DNA of 64,000 nt, from contig CAZYGG010000003.1 of NCBI GenBank assembly GCA_964647585.1, positions 62,001 through 126,000 of the forward strand. Direction: 5' to 3'. Shown one piece after another: positions 8,579-17,010 of this stretch (its first letter is position 1; each line of letters opens with the position of its first letter). The position numbers and the translations under genes are program-made. Under the pieces are notes generated by a model. The model made no database searches. It was given only the letters and a program-made list of their open reading frames with translations, and was not told where the DNA came from. Source of the stretch: CAJINA01 sp964647585 (GTDB lineage: Bacteria; Desulfobacterota; Desulfobacteria; Desulfobacterales; CAJINA01).

Positions 8579-9169
8579 ACTTTTTTTGTAGACGTAGTAG
8601 TACTTCATCACCTTTTCCACATAGTCGCGGGTCTCTGGAAATGGCGGTATGTTTTTATATTTATCGACAGCTTGCGGGCCGGCATTGTAGGCGGCCAGGG
8701 CCAGGGGCAGTTTTCCTTTGTAGCGGGTGTGCATCTGTTTGAAGTATTTGGCGCCGCCCATAATGTTTTCTCTGGGGTTGAACGGGTTGCGGATATTGAG
8801 AGCGTTGAAATTCTGCGGCATAATCTGCATCAACCCTTTGGCGCCTTTTTTGGAGACGGCCCGCGGGTTGAAGTTTGACTCGGCCTTAATAATCGCCTTG
8901 AGCAAAGATTCGGAAAGGCCGTGCCTTTGGGCCGCCTCGCGGATAAGGGGGGTGTAACTGCTAGGACCGACATCACCCAGGTCGCCAACCGGCCGCTCCT
9001 TGATATAAAGCTGGTATTGGGAAGAGGTCGGCACATTCGAAAAATGCAGAACCCCGCGACTGTCGATATACATGTAGATATCGGCAAGGGCACTCACGCA
9101 GGACCCGGCAACCAGGATTACAATCACCCCCAGGCCGCACAGATATTTTTTTCTTTTCGCCGGTTTCAT
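8576..9169 (-). CDS. Lytic transglycosylase (SLT domain) with DUF4124-like N-terminus
   Basis: This 197-residue exported protein has a hydrophobic signal segment at residues about 8-30. A short DUF4124-like strand motif follows (IYMYIDSRGVLHFSNVPT). From about residue 75 is a goose-lysozyme-like SLT domain: catalytic Glu in IIKAESNFNPRAVSKKGAKG, then LMQIMP and LALAAYNAGPQAVDKY. It should cleave murein glycan strands to 1,6-anhydromuropeptides in the periplasm, for remodelling or for making room for envelope machines. The stop codon TAG lies at the very edge of a palindromic repeat. It is the last gene of a minus-strand group after the LUD protein, with a 23-base gap. Confidence 0.9.
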   Translation of the reverse strand: MKPAKRKKYLCGLGVIVILVAGSCVSALADIYMYIDSRGVLHFSNVPTSSQYQLYIKERPVGDLGDVGPSSYTPLIREAAQRHGLSESLLKAIIKAESNFNPRAVSKKGAKGLMQIMPQNFNALNIRNPFNPRENIMGGAKYFKQMHTRYKGKLPLALAAYNAGPQAVDKYKNIPPFPETRDYVEKVMKYYYVYKKS

Positions 9170-9192
9170 GGCTGGAAGGTTACTGGTTTGTT

Positions 9193-9846
9193 CTAAAATC
9201 CCAGATCTTCATTAATGAGGATAACCTTTATTCTCCCTTTTGGAAACGACTTTTCAGAAATAGACCAGGCATTGCATATCCGTTCCGGACTATTACAATT
9301 CTGGCAGACCCCTGTCTTCAAACAGGGGGTTTTCTTCTCGAGGCGCATCACGTTCACCGGTGCCGCGTATGTTTTAATTCTCTCTATAGCCTCGTCGACA
9401 TCGGCCACAATCTTATTCCGGCCGATAAGAATGATAACATTTTTAGGCCCGAAGGTGATTGCTGCCACCCGGTTGCCGATCATATCGAGGTTCACCAGGC
9501 GCCCTCTTTCAGTCACGGCGTTGGTGCCGGTAATAAACAGGTCCACCAGTAATGAACGGCGGCGCAGCTCATAAGCCTCTTCCGGAGACAGGTTTTTGTC
9601 GTAGGTATCCAGAATGGTGATATCCTGCCGTGTTTTCAGTTCCGCATACAAACCGGTCTGAACGTGCGTCAGGGACCCTCCCCAGGAAACTGTTGCGGGG
9701 GAGAGCTGGGGCAGGATTGTATCGAGGACAATTTTTGGGGCGTCTGCGGCCGTACTGGCCCGGTAGACTTCAAAATTGTTTTTCGTGAGTGCTTCCTTGA
9801 GCGCTTCTAACCTGATGTCCCAGAAATTCGATATCGGCTTGTCCAC
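9193..9846 (-). CDS. LUD-domain protein (LutC/YkgG-like, DUF162)
   Basis: This 217-residue protein has the LUD fold of the lactate-utilisation and YkgG families: TVSWGGSLTHVQTGLYAELK, DLFITGTNAVTERGRLVNLD and TFGPKNVIILIGRNKIV. It also has a C-terminal cysteine cluster (CLKTGVCQNC followed by CN) that could hold a metal or Fe-S centre. In Lut systems such proteins work with Fe-S subunits in L-lactate oxidation, but no lutA or lutB partner is nearby, so it may act alone in another redox task. The GTG start at 9846 is supported by GAGGAG eight bases upstream. It lies 17 bases after the HEAT-repeat gene. Confidence 0.85.
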   Translation of the reverse strand: MDKPISNFWDIRLEALKEALTKNNFEVYRASTAADAPKIVLDTILPQLSPATVSWGGSLTHVQTGLYAELKTRQDITILDTYDKNLSPEEAYELRRRSLLVDLFITGTNAVTERGRLVNLDMIGNRVAAITFGPKNVIILIGRNKIVADVDEAIERIKTYAAPVNVMRLEKKTPCLKTGVCQNCNSPERICNAWSISEKSFPKGRIKVILINEDLGF

Positions 9847-9863
9847 TTTGGGTCTCCTCTATT

Positions 9864-10367
9864 TCACTTTTGTTTAATCTCGATATTAAACAGGGCCGCC
9901 ACGGCGTTTTTCCGGATAAGCGGGTCGCTGTCTTTTTTACACGCCGCAAGACCGGTGACCGCACGATGATTCCCCTCCCATCCCAGGGCCAGAACAACCA
10001 GGCGCCTTAAGACCGGATCGGGGCTTTCCAGGTCGGCAAGTAGTTTTTCGGGCAGATCCTCCGTGTTGTCCATAAGCGCCGCAGTGACGCTTATCTGGAG
10101 GGCTGCGCTGCGACGTGCGCTTTCCTTTTCCCCGGGGTCGGTCATGACTGTGTACAGCCACATGGATACCGTCCGGTGGGCAAAGGTCCCCAGCAGAAAA
10201 ATGATTTCGTCCTTGAGATCGGCGTCGGCCTTTTTATAAACCCCGATCAGCAGCGGTACGGCGGTGTCCACCTCATTCAAAAAAAGTTCGATATCGTTGA
10301 TATACCCGAGCGTCTTTTGAAGCTTGCACGCTCCGGGCGGCTGGTCGCCGGGCCTATTTTTCATCAT
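9864..10367 (-). CDS. HEAT-repeat-like protein
   Basis: This 167-residue soluble protein is predicted to be all-helical. Repeated patterns such as DPVLRRLVVLALGWEGNH and DPLIRKNAVAALFNI are typical of HEAT or armadillo-type repeats, which form protein-binding scaffolds. No catalytic residues are seen. Its start overlaps the end of the preceding unknown gene by 14 bases, so the two are probably translated together. I cannot name a function; the neighbouring LUD and transglycosylase genes give no clear pathway. Confidence 0.65.
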   Translation of the reverse strand: MMKNRPGDQPPGACKLQKTLGYINDIELFLNEVDTAVPLLIGVYKKADADLKDEIIFLLGTFAHRTVSMWLYTVMTDPGEKESARRSAALQISVTAALMDNTEDLPEKLLADLESPDPVLRRLVVLALGWEGNHRAVTGLAACKKDSDPLIRKNAVAALFNIEIKQK

Positions 10368-10722
10368 GATATTTTTTTAGAATGAGCTTTCTGGGAAAAT
10401 CGGGATGCCCGATATACCTTATTCCGAAATCTTCGGCAACGGTCATGATATCCGTTAACACCGCCGGCTTTTCTTTCTCATCCACGAAATTTCGTTCCTT
10501 CTTTTGTTCGAACGCGACCACAGGGCCGACTTTTTTGACGATATCCGCAAGCCCTGGTTGGGCCGGGTCGTCTTCCGGGAACCATTTTTCTTCCACCGGT
10601 ACCGCCACCCTGGTTTTAAGGACCACCAGATAGCGGTCTCCAGCTACTTTACGTGATACATCAATAAATTCAAGCGTTAAACCATTATTCAGCGCTATCT
10701 TCTTTATCAGAATTTCGTCCAT
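10354..10722 (-). CDS. Conserved-looking hypothetical protein
   Basis: This 122-residue cytosolic protein begins MDEILIKKIALNNGLTLEFI. The ATG at 10722 has AAGGAAG five bases upstream, preferable to the ATG at 10737. The sequence has alternating strands near the N-terminus (DRYLVVLKTRVAVPV) and an acidic middle, with no motif I recognise. It ends RKLILKKYHDEK and overlaps the HEAT-repeat gene by 14 bases. A family-A palindromic repeat ends just upstream, so the promoter must lie within or beyond the repeat. No function is assigned. Confidence 0.65.
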   Translation of the reverse strand: MDEILIKKIALNNGLTLEFIDVSRKVAGDRYLVVLKTRVAVPVEEKWFPEDDPAQPGLADIVKKVGPVVAFEQKKERNFVDEKEKPAVLTDIMTVAEDFGIRYIGHPDFPRKLILKKYHDEK

Positions 10723-10740
10723 TTTTCTTCCTTGCATCGT

Positions 10741-10889
10741 TTAGAACCTATCTCAAAAAACGGATTTTGGTTCAAAATCAAGGCGGCCGCGAATATCAAA
10801 CCGGAGGAATACATCGGGTATTTCGAGGATTTGATATGAGCGCCCAACGCCGAGTTTGGGCCAAAAGACTTTTTTGAGACAGGTTCTTA
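10741..10889. repeat. Large palindromic repeat, family A, copy 2
   Basis: The ends are near-perfect inverted arms of about 26 bases (TTAGAACCTATCTCAAAAAA at 10741; TTTTTTGAGACAGGTTCTTA ending 10889). The same central AACCGGAGGAATAC / TATTTCGAGGATT hairpin as copy 1 is present. The right end provides the TAA stop codon of the helicase fusion gene. Confidence 0.88.
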
Positions 10890-13800
10890 GAACAGTTTCA
10901 TCTGCTCCTGTTTGGGTTTTCTGGTTTTTGCCTTGTTCTCGGTATAATCAGCGAGAAGCCCCTTTTCAATATCTTTCACAAACGGGGAAATTTTATATTT
11001 TTGAGACTTGCCGAACAGTCTTCCCCGGCGCGCATAGGTAAAAAACACTTTTTCCCGGGCCCGGGTTACCGCGACGTAAAACAACCGGCGCTCCTCAGCC
11101 GGGTCGTCCGGTGCCTTCTGGTCCCGGCAGTACGGTATCCGCTTATGATCACATCCCGCTATAAAGACAACCGGAAACTCCAGCCCCTTGGCTGCGTGCA
11201 TGGTCATCAAAGAGACCTTCTCAGCATCTTCCCGGTACACATCGGTGTCCCTGCAAAGTGCCAGCTCGCCTAAAAAAGCCTGGGCATCATATCCAAAAAG
11301 TTTCGAAAATTCCAGTAGCCTTTGAAAAGCCTCCCGGGTCTCTACATCTGAAGTCAGGTGCGCGGACAGGCGGGTATTCTCCACCAGGTAGATCAATTTA
11401 TCTCCTACCTTCAGCCCACCGGTCTCATTTTGAAGCGTGTATAGGCGACCCAGATAATCATACAGCCGCTCCTGGCGGGACCGGGTAAGACCGGCCACCG
11501 GAAACTGCCGGACCGTATATCTCAATGCGGTTATCTCCAGATCATTACTTAAAAACCACGCTTTTAACTGCTGGGCGGTTTTCCGGCTGATACCCGGGTG
11601 GATTGAAGCTCGAATGCGTTCAATATCCGCCAGGTTGGAGGAGCCTTCAATAACGCTGAGCAAGGATACGAGTTCTACCAGGTACGCATGGTCCATCCAG
11701 GTTTCGCGGTGCGCGCGCTGGCAGGGAATCCCGGCTGCCGTCAAAACCGATTCAATGTTCTTGCCCTGAAAATTTGTCCGGTACAGGATGGCAAAATCTG
11801 AAAAACTTCTGGGAGCCGTATCACTGCCGGGCTCAATATTTCCAAAATCCATACTGTGAAAACCGGTGCCGCCCACCAGCCTTTCGATCGTCTTGCCGAT
11901 GGCGACCGCCTCGGCTGATTCAGAAGCCGCCGCTATCACGGAAAGGGTGCGGTCGCCCTCTATTTCGGAATAGAGTCGTTCACCGTTCCGGCTGGTCCGA
12001 TGCGGGTCGATAACCTGGTAGGCCGCTTTCAGAATGGTTTTCGTACTGCGATAATTTTTTGTGAGGCCGATCACTTCCGCCCGGGGGGAATCCTCAATAA
12101 AACGACTAAAGTACCGGCTGTCGGAGCCCCTGAAACCATAAATGGACTGGTCGGGATCACCAATCACGCAGAGGCTGCCGTTTTCGGGCGCAAGCTCCTG
12201 AATAATACGGTACTGGCCATAGTTGATATCCTGATATTCATCCACAAAAAGGTTCTGATAGCGGGTGGTCAGTTCTGCTTTCAAACCGGGGTCATTTTCG
12301 AACCGGTGGACGACGTTGAATATGAGATCTTCAAAATCGTAAAGCGCCTGCCTTTTCATAACATCTTGATAATATTTATATATAATACTTATGGTCTGGC
12401 TATCGTCATTTTCCGTTATCTCCGCGAGGAGATCGTCCGGTCCCAGAATATTTTGTTTGGCCCTGATTATTGCGTCCAGATAGTAACCGGCCCGGTAGTT
12501 TGGCGACACGCTTTCCGTCTTTGCCCGGAGCATCGCTTCTTTCACCAGCAGGGTTCTGTCTTTATCCGGAACAATTCTGATCTGTTTATCCGGCGATATA
12601 GACTTGAGAAGGTTGAAGCAGAAAGAATGGAAGGTGGCCACCTCCGGGAGGTCGTCTTTTTGGCCAACCATCCCCTCCAGCCGGGTACACATTTCCCGTG
12701 CGGCTTTATTGGTAAAGGTAACCGCCAGAATATGCTTCCCTTTTATTCTTTTTTCACGAATCAGGTACGCTATTCTACGGGTCAGGGTCAGGGTTTTACC
12801 GGTTCCCGGTCCGGCTACAATCAACAGGGGTCGCTGGACAGATGTAACCGCCTGCGCCTGTGCTTTATTCAGTTTGAACCCAATTTTTGTTGAGATGAGT
12901 TCACTTGCTTGCTTTCCGGAATTTTTTTTGTCAGCCACTTCATCTTTAAATGTGGTTGCCGGTAGCCTTTTTTCTTTTTTATCAGATTTTTTTTTCGGCA
13001 CCTGGAAAAGAAGCGGCTGGCCGGACAGTTTATCCCGCTCCTCCGGACTGAATATTTTAACAACACCGAATTCCCCATCATAACCACCGGATATTTGAAT
13101 ATTGCCCGCGCGCATCCGTGTGATCGCTTCTGAAAAAAAGGGAATACCGGCTTTGTCAAGCTGCTCAGAAGGAAGATCTTTGAGAATTGAAAATTCAGGT
13201 CCCAGGGTCATCAGGGCATTTTCATAACAGGCGGCTACTTTTTTTGAACCGGGTCCCACCTGGAGTATTTCAGAAAGAATGTCAACCAGGGGAACAAGCT
13301 TATCATAAGGAAGCGCTTTTTCCGGTTTATCATCATTTTCCCGATCCGCTAACATTTCAACTCGATAGGATACACCCAGGGTAAGCGGCTTTTCACAGAC
13401 CGGGCAAATACCGTCTTTCTTTAGGGTTTCGCCGGGATGGAGCCTGACCTGGCACTTGCGGTGTCCATCAAAATGGTATTTTCCCTGTTCCGGATAAAAT
13501 TCAATGGTTCCCATGAATGTTTTGCCATCTCCTGCGGCAATGGCATTTTTAATACTAAAATAGTTGAGGTCCGTATTGAAAATATTGGCTTCCCGTCCAA
13601 GTTTGGCCGCCGAGTGGGCATCGGAATTGGAAATAAGGGTCATGCGGTCTAATTGGGATATACGCCAGTTCATCTCCGGATCGGAACTGAGACCGGTTTC
13701 CACCGCGAATATGTGATCACTCAGATCTTCAAAACAGGCTTCAACCGTGTCAAAACCCGATTTGGATCCCAACAGTGAAAACCAGGGTGTCCAGATATGG

Positions 13801-14288
13801 GCCGGTACAAAAAAGGCGCTTTCATCAACTTCAAGTAATATTTCCAGAAGGTTACGAGCATCAAGACCCAATATGGGCCTTCCATCCGATTTAATGTTTC
13901 CGATCCGGTCCAGTTTTTGATTGAAGCGTGCGGCCGCATCCAAATCCGGAAAAAAAACAAGGTTATGATTTTTGCGGGTTTTGCCATCTTTTTTGTAAAT
14001 ATTGCTTATTTCCGACTGCAGCATAAAGCGGACCGGTCCCCGGCAGGCAGCCGGTACCTGCTGATCGCAGGTCCTTTCAATATCCTTTTTCAGCCTGAAC
14101 AGGCCCGCTTCAGCAGGAACAAGTTTCGTACTGATTTCAGAAAACCAGCCGGGATGGGTGCAATCTCCGGTACCTAAAACGGTGATACCTTTAAGTTGCG
14201 AAAATATATATAGATTTTCAAAATCCAGATTTTTAGAAGTGGCCCGGGAATATTTTGAATGAACGTGCAGATCACCTATAAATTTCAT
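10887..14288 (-). CDS. Endonuclease Q-like PHP nuclease fused to UvrD/Rep helicase
   Basis: This 1133-residue fusion has two parts. Residues 1 to about 400 are a PHP-type domain of the EndoQ kind: HVH at residues 8-10, GTGDCTHPGW, LQSEISNIYKK, PAHIWTPWFS and SNSDAHS, followed by a cysteine-containing segment (ICPVCEKPL). EndoQ nicks DNA 5' of deaminated bases such as uracil or hypoxanthine. Residues about 480-1110 are an SF1A helicase: Walker A AGPGTGKT near residue 498, DEYQDIN, GDPDQSIYGFRGSD, LTKNYRST, MTMHAAKGLEFPVVF and YVAVTRAREK. A linker rich in Lys and Asp joins them. The obvious model is nicking at a deaminated base followed by unwinding from the nick. The gene diverges from the rdgC-dnaN-gyrB group. 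All key motifs seem intact in both halves. Confidence 0.88.
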   Translation of the reverse strand: MKFIGDLHVHSKYSRATSKNLDFENLYIFSQLKGITVLGTGDCTHPGWFSEISTKLVPAEAGLFRLKKDIERTCDQQVPAACRGPVRFMLQSEISNIYKKDGKTRKNHNLVFFPDLDAAARFNQKLDRIGNIKSDGRPILGLDARNLLEILLEVDESAFFVPAHIWTPWFSLLGSKSGFDTVEACFEDLSDHIFAVETGLSSDPEMNWRISQLDRMTLISNSDAHSAAKLGREANIFNTDLNYFSIKNAIAAGDGKTFMGTIEFYPEQGKYHFDGHRKCQVRLHPGETLKKDGICPVCEKPLTLGVSYRVEMLADRENDDKPEKALPYDKLVPLVDILSEILQVGPGSKKVAACYENALMTLGPEFSILKDLPSEQLDKAGIPFFSEAITRMRAGNIQISGGYDGEFGVVKIFSPEERDKLSGQPLLFQVPKKKSDKKEKRLPATTFKDEVADKKNSGKQASELISTKIGFKLNKAQAQAVTSVQRPLLIVAGPGTGKTLTLTRRIAYLIREKRIKGKHILAVTFTNKAAREMCTRLEGMVGQKDDLPEVATFHSFCFNLLKSISPDKQIRIVPDKDRTLLVKEAMLRAKTESVSPNYRAGYYLDAIIRAKQNILGPDDLLAEITENDDSQTISIIYKYYQDVMKRQALYDFEDLIFNVVHRFENDPGLKAELTTRYQNLFVDEYQDINYGQYRIIQELAPENGSLCVIGDPDQSIYGFRGSDSRYFSRFIEDSPRAEVIGLTKNYRSTKTILKAAYQVIDPHRTSRNGERLYSEIEGDRTLSVIAAASESAEAVAIGKTIERLVGGTGFHSMDFGNIEPGSDTAPRSFSDFAILYRTNFQGKNIESVLTAAGIPCQRAHRETWMDHAYLVELVSLLSVIEGSSNLADIERIRASIHPGISRKTAQQLKAWFLSNDLEITALRYTVRQFPVAGLTRSRQERLYDYLGRLYTLQNETGGLKVGDKLIYLVENTRLSAHLTSDVETREAFQRLLEFSKLFGYDAQAFLGELALCRDTDVYREDAEKVSLMTMHAAKGLEFPVVFIAGCDHKRIPYCRDQKAPDDPAEERRLFYVAVTRAREKVFFTYARRGRLFGKSQKYKISPFVKDIEKGLLADYTENKAKTRKPKQEQMKLF

Positions 14289-14718
14289 TTGATCCCTGTC
14301 TGTAAATTACCAACAGATTGTTCATAAACTGGACGTTATGATCAATTTTTCCAAAGGTGTTCTTAAAAGAGAAGTTATGTCGATTAAGGCCTAAAAGATT
14401 TGTATACTCTTTACACCTTAAATTTTATTAGAATTCAAGTAATTAAGTACTTATTAGCGTTATGAACAGATATTAATCTTATTCTTTTATTTATTATATA
14501 AAAAAGGAATTAAAAGAAGTTGGGTACCCATAAAAAAACGGTGTTTTTTGAGAGTCCCGAAAGGTTAAATATGTCTTGTAACTGCCCTAAAAAAAGGCTA
14601 TATATACATGTTTTTATTAAATTGAGCACAACATATTGGTATGCATGTCATTTTCTTTTAGAACTCTGATTGGTGTTCCGTCAATCAGTAATTATTAAAA
14701 AAAACCGGGATCTGTTTA
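14289..14718. promoter_or_regulatory. AT-rich divergent intergenic region; possible promoter/origin-type spacer
   Basis: This 430-base spacer separates the helicase fusion (leftward) from rdgC-dnaN-gyrB (rightward) and is much richer in A+T than its surroundings. It has the 9-mer TTATGAACA in inverted orientation at 14319-14327 and 14460-14468, and a hairpin CTGATTG/CAATCAG at 14666-14688 just before the RdgC-like start. No exact DnaA box (TTATCCACA) is visible. It certainly holds promoters for one or both directions; an origin role is only a possibility. Confidence 0.5.
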
Positions 14719-15333
14719 ATGGGATTATTATCATCCTCCGTTTCAATTACCCAGTATAAAGTTGAGGGGCAACTGCCCGCGCCGGTGAACGAAGCGGTGC
14801 TGGAGGGTCTTCAAAAAAATTCCATTATTGATATTGATAATGAATCCGATGAACTTGTCTCCGGGTGGGCCGCTTTTGAAAACCCCTATAAACCTGAATT
14901 TGAACTCGCGGGTATATCTATTGACACCCATTATGTTTTTTCCCTCAGAATAGATAAAAAAAGTATTCCAACTAAGGTACTGAAAAAACATTATTTTATA
15001 GAAATGTCCAGACGGCTGACCGAAACAGGTCGGGATTACCTGTCAAAAAATGAAAAGAGTGAAATCAGAGAGCACGTTAAAACAACGCTCAGTCTCAGAA
15101 TTCCGGCCACGCCCAATATTTACGATATCATCTGGAATTACGAGGCTGGACAGTTATGGTTCTTTTCAAATTTAAAATCAGCCAATGAGGAACTGGAAAC
15201 CCTTTTCTCCAAAACATTCAAGCTGACACTGATCAGAATATTTCCGTACACCATGGCGAACCTGCTGGCGGATCTTACCGAACCTGAAAAAGACAGACTT
15301 GCCAAACTTGCGCCAACCGCGTTCATGGGGTAA
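14719..15333 (+). CDS. RdgC-like protein, N-terminal part
   Basis: This 204-residue protein resembles the recombination-associated RdgC family in its N-terminal two-thirds. It has a charged helical region matching the RdgC pattern (ISIDTHYVFSLRIDKKSIPT to EKSEIREHVKTTLSLRIP), then IIWNYEAGQLWFFS and TFKLTLIRIFPY. RdgC binds DNA as a ring and restrains RecA; E. coli RdgC has 303 residues. Here the frame stops at TAA (15331) and resumes in the same frame with AAA-ATG at 15337. The next ORF therefore looks like the missing C-terminal part. The pair comes directly before dnaN and gyrB and is probably the head of that transcript. Assignment to RdgC rests on my reading of the pattern, not on an alignment. 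Confidence 0.65.
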   Translation: MGLLSSSVSITQYKVEGQLPAPVNEAVLEGLQKNSIIDIDNESDELVSGWAAFENPYKPEFELAGISIDTHYVFSLRIDKKSIPTKVLKKHYFIEMSRRLTETGRDYLSKNEKSEIREHVKTTLSLRIPATPNIYDIIWNYEAGQLWFFSNLKSANEELETLFSKTFKLTLIRIFPYTMANLLADLTEPEKDRLAKLAPTAFMG

Positions 15334-15336
15334 AAA

Positions 15337-15861
15337 ATGCTGGATGTCAGTGTCAGTTATAACCGCTATAAATTTATTGGTTATGAGTTCTTAACCTGGC
15401 TGTGGTTCACGATTGAAAACGAACCCGAAAAAATAAAAACGGTTGCCAAAGACATAGATTCACTCACCCTCGGCAACCGGATGGTTATTGAGAACAGAAG
15501 AAATGATGAAGTGCTTGAAGCAATCACCATAAAAGGCGATGATGCGGGGCTTGAGGAAGGACTCCTGGCCCTTAAAAAAGGGGCTGTTGTTACTGAAATG
15601 AATCTTATCCAGACGATAGGCGATAACATCTGGAGCTATACCCTGAAGGGGGAAAGTTTCAATATATCCAGTTTAAAAACGCCTGTTGTAGGCCAGGTTG
15701 AAAGTGGTGATGAAATTGAAGGGGCTATCATTGAAAAAGTCTATCTCTACGACCAGGTTCTCCAATTGATAAACAGCCTTTTTAAATTATTTATAAAAAA
15801 GAGGGTTGCGGACAAATGGCCGGAAACGGTTAATCATATAAAAAAATGGATTAGTTCATAA
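15337..15861 (+). CDS. RdgC-like protein, C-terminal part or partner
   Basis: This 174-residue protein starts in the same reading frame only one codon after the stop of the upstream RdgC-like ORF. It begins with a strand-rich segment (VSYNRYKFIGYEFLTWLWF) and continues with GNRMVIENRRNDEVLEAITI and a helical tail (YLYDQVLQLINSLFKLFIKKR). This is consistent with the C-terminal portion of RdgC-type proteins, but I have no independent motif. It may be a distinct subunit made by translational coupling, or the result of an in-frame stop within one ancestral gene. It is followed 33 bases later by dnaN. Confidence 0.55.
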   Translation: MLDVSVSYNRYKFIGYEFLTWLWFTIENEPEKIKTVAKDIDSLTLGNRMVIENRRNDEVLEAITIKGDDAGLEEGLLALKKGAVVTEMNLIQTIGDNIWSYTLKGESFNISSLKTPVVGQVESGDEIEGAIIEKVYLYDQVLQLINSLFKLFIKKRVADKWPETVNHIKKWISS

Positions 15862-15894
15862 TATCAGAATTCTTTTTTTTGAAAGGAACTCATT

Positions 15895-17010
15895 ATGAAA
15901 TTTATGATAAAAAAAAGTGATGTTCTGGATGTGCTGTCAAAAGTTCAAGGATTAGCCGGTCGCAAAAGCAATCTTGCGATTACCTCTAATATTCTGGTCA
16001 GTGCCACCGAAGACGGCATAACATTGGCTGTTACAGACTTGGAAACGGGTTTTGAAGGTTTCTATCCTGCCGTGGTGGAATCCAATGGAACCATTGCCAT
16101 AAACGGTCGGAAATTCTTTGAAATTGTCAGAGATTTCCCCAGTGAGGACATTCTGGTGAATGAGGTGGAAAATCACTGGATTGAGATAAGCAACAAGAAT
16201 GTGGAATATCACATAGTGGGAATGAATCCGGAAGATTTTCCCAGTATACCGGCCATAGACAACCAGGGACTTTTTGAAATTGAAAGCAGCGCCCTAAAAA
16301 AAATGATTGAAAAATCATTAACCATCAGCGCCTCTGATGACAAAAGGGCGCATATTACCGGTGTTTACCTGGAAAAGATAGAGACGGATGAAGAAAAGCT
16401 TTTAAGGATGGTATCAACCGATGGAAGCCGTCTTTCCAAAACAGATTATCTGTCTGAGGATATCGGCAATCTGGCGCTGGACGACAGTGTTATCATCCCC
16501 AAAAAAGGACTCAGCGAAGTCAATAAATTTTTGGATAGCGACGACACTGTCGGCATCGGGATCAGAGAGAGCCACCTGATTATCAAAAAGAACAGCGAGA
16601 ATATCATTATCAGACTGCTTGAGGGTGAATTTCCAAAATATGCCGATATTATCAAAATAAAGGGCGGACATTCCGTCCGGCTGAATAATAATGAGTTTCA
16701 GATGATGCTGAAGAGAATGTCCATTCTGAGTTCTGAAAACTATAAAGGCGTTATATTCAAGTTCTCTAAAGACAAACTTGTGATCACGTCCACCAATCCC
16801 GACATCGGCGAATCAAAGGAAGAAATGGCGATTGGTTATGAAGGCGAAAACATGGAAATGGCCTTTAACCCTAGATTTTTTATCGATACCATCACTGTTT
16901 TAGACAGTGAGAGTATTCTTATTAATCTTATCGATGAAGAAAAACCGTGCATTATCGAAGGAGAGGATGAACAGCGCTTTGTAAGCGTTATCATGCCTAT
17001 GCGGATCTAA
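15895..17010 (+). CDS. dnaN: DNA polymerase III beta subunit (sliding clamp)
   Basis: This 371-residue protein has the three-domain clamp architecture: LAITSNILVSATEDGITLAVTDLE in domain 1, HITGVYLEKIE and VSTDGSRLSKTDYL in domain 2, and FNPRFFIDTI with the C-terminal FVSVIMPMRI in domain 3. The clamp encircles DNA and tethers the replicative polymerase and repair proteins. GAAAGGA precedes the ATG at a proper distance. The stop codon overlaps the gyrB start in TAATG, so the two are translationally coupled. The recF gene that commonly lies between dnaN and gyrB is absent, as is dnaA upstream. Confidence 0.95.
   Translation: MKFMIKKSDVLDVLSKVQGLAGRKSNLAITSNILVSATEDGITLAVTDLETGFEGFYPAVVESNGTIAINGRKFFEIVRDFPSEDILVNEVENHWIEISNKNVEYHIVGMNPEDFPSIPAIDNQGLFEIESSALKKMIEKSLTISASDDKRAHITGVYLEKIETDEEKLLRMVSTDGSRLSKTDYLSEDIGNLALDDSVIIPKKGLSEVNKFLDSDDTVGIGIRESHLIIKKNSENIIIRLLEGEFPKYADIIKIKGGHSVRLNNNEFQMMLKRMSILSSENYKGVIFKFSKDKLVITSTNPDIGESKEEMAIGYEGENMEMAFNPRFFIDTITVLDSESILINLIDEEKPCIIEGEDEQRFVSVIMPMRI

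Noticed and set aside
12000..12893. 297-codon plus-strand open frame inside the helicase fusion
   Set aside because: Antisense to conserved helicase motifs and rich in Phe/Ile runs without any domain; a shadow frame.
14289..14718. Cluster of canonical DnaA boxes
   Set aside because: No TTATCCACA match was found; TTATGAACA differs at two positions, so I list the region only as a weak candidate.
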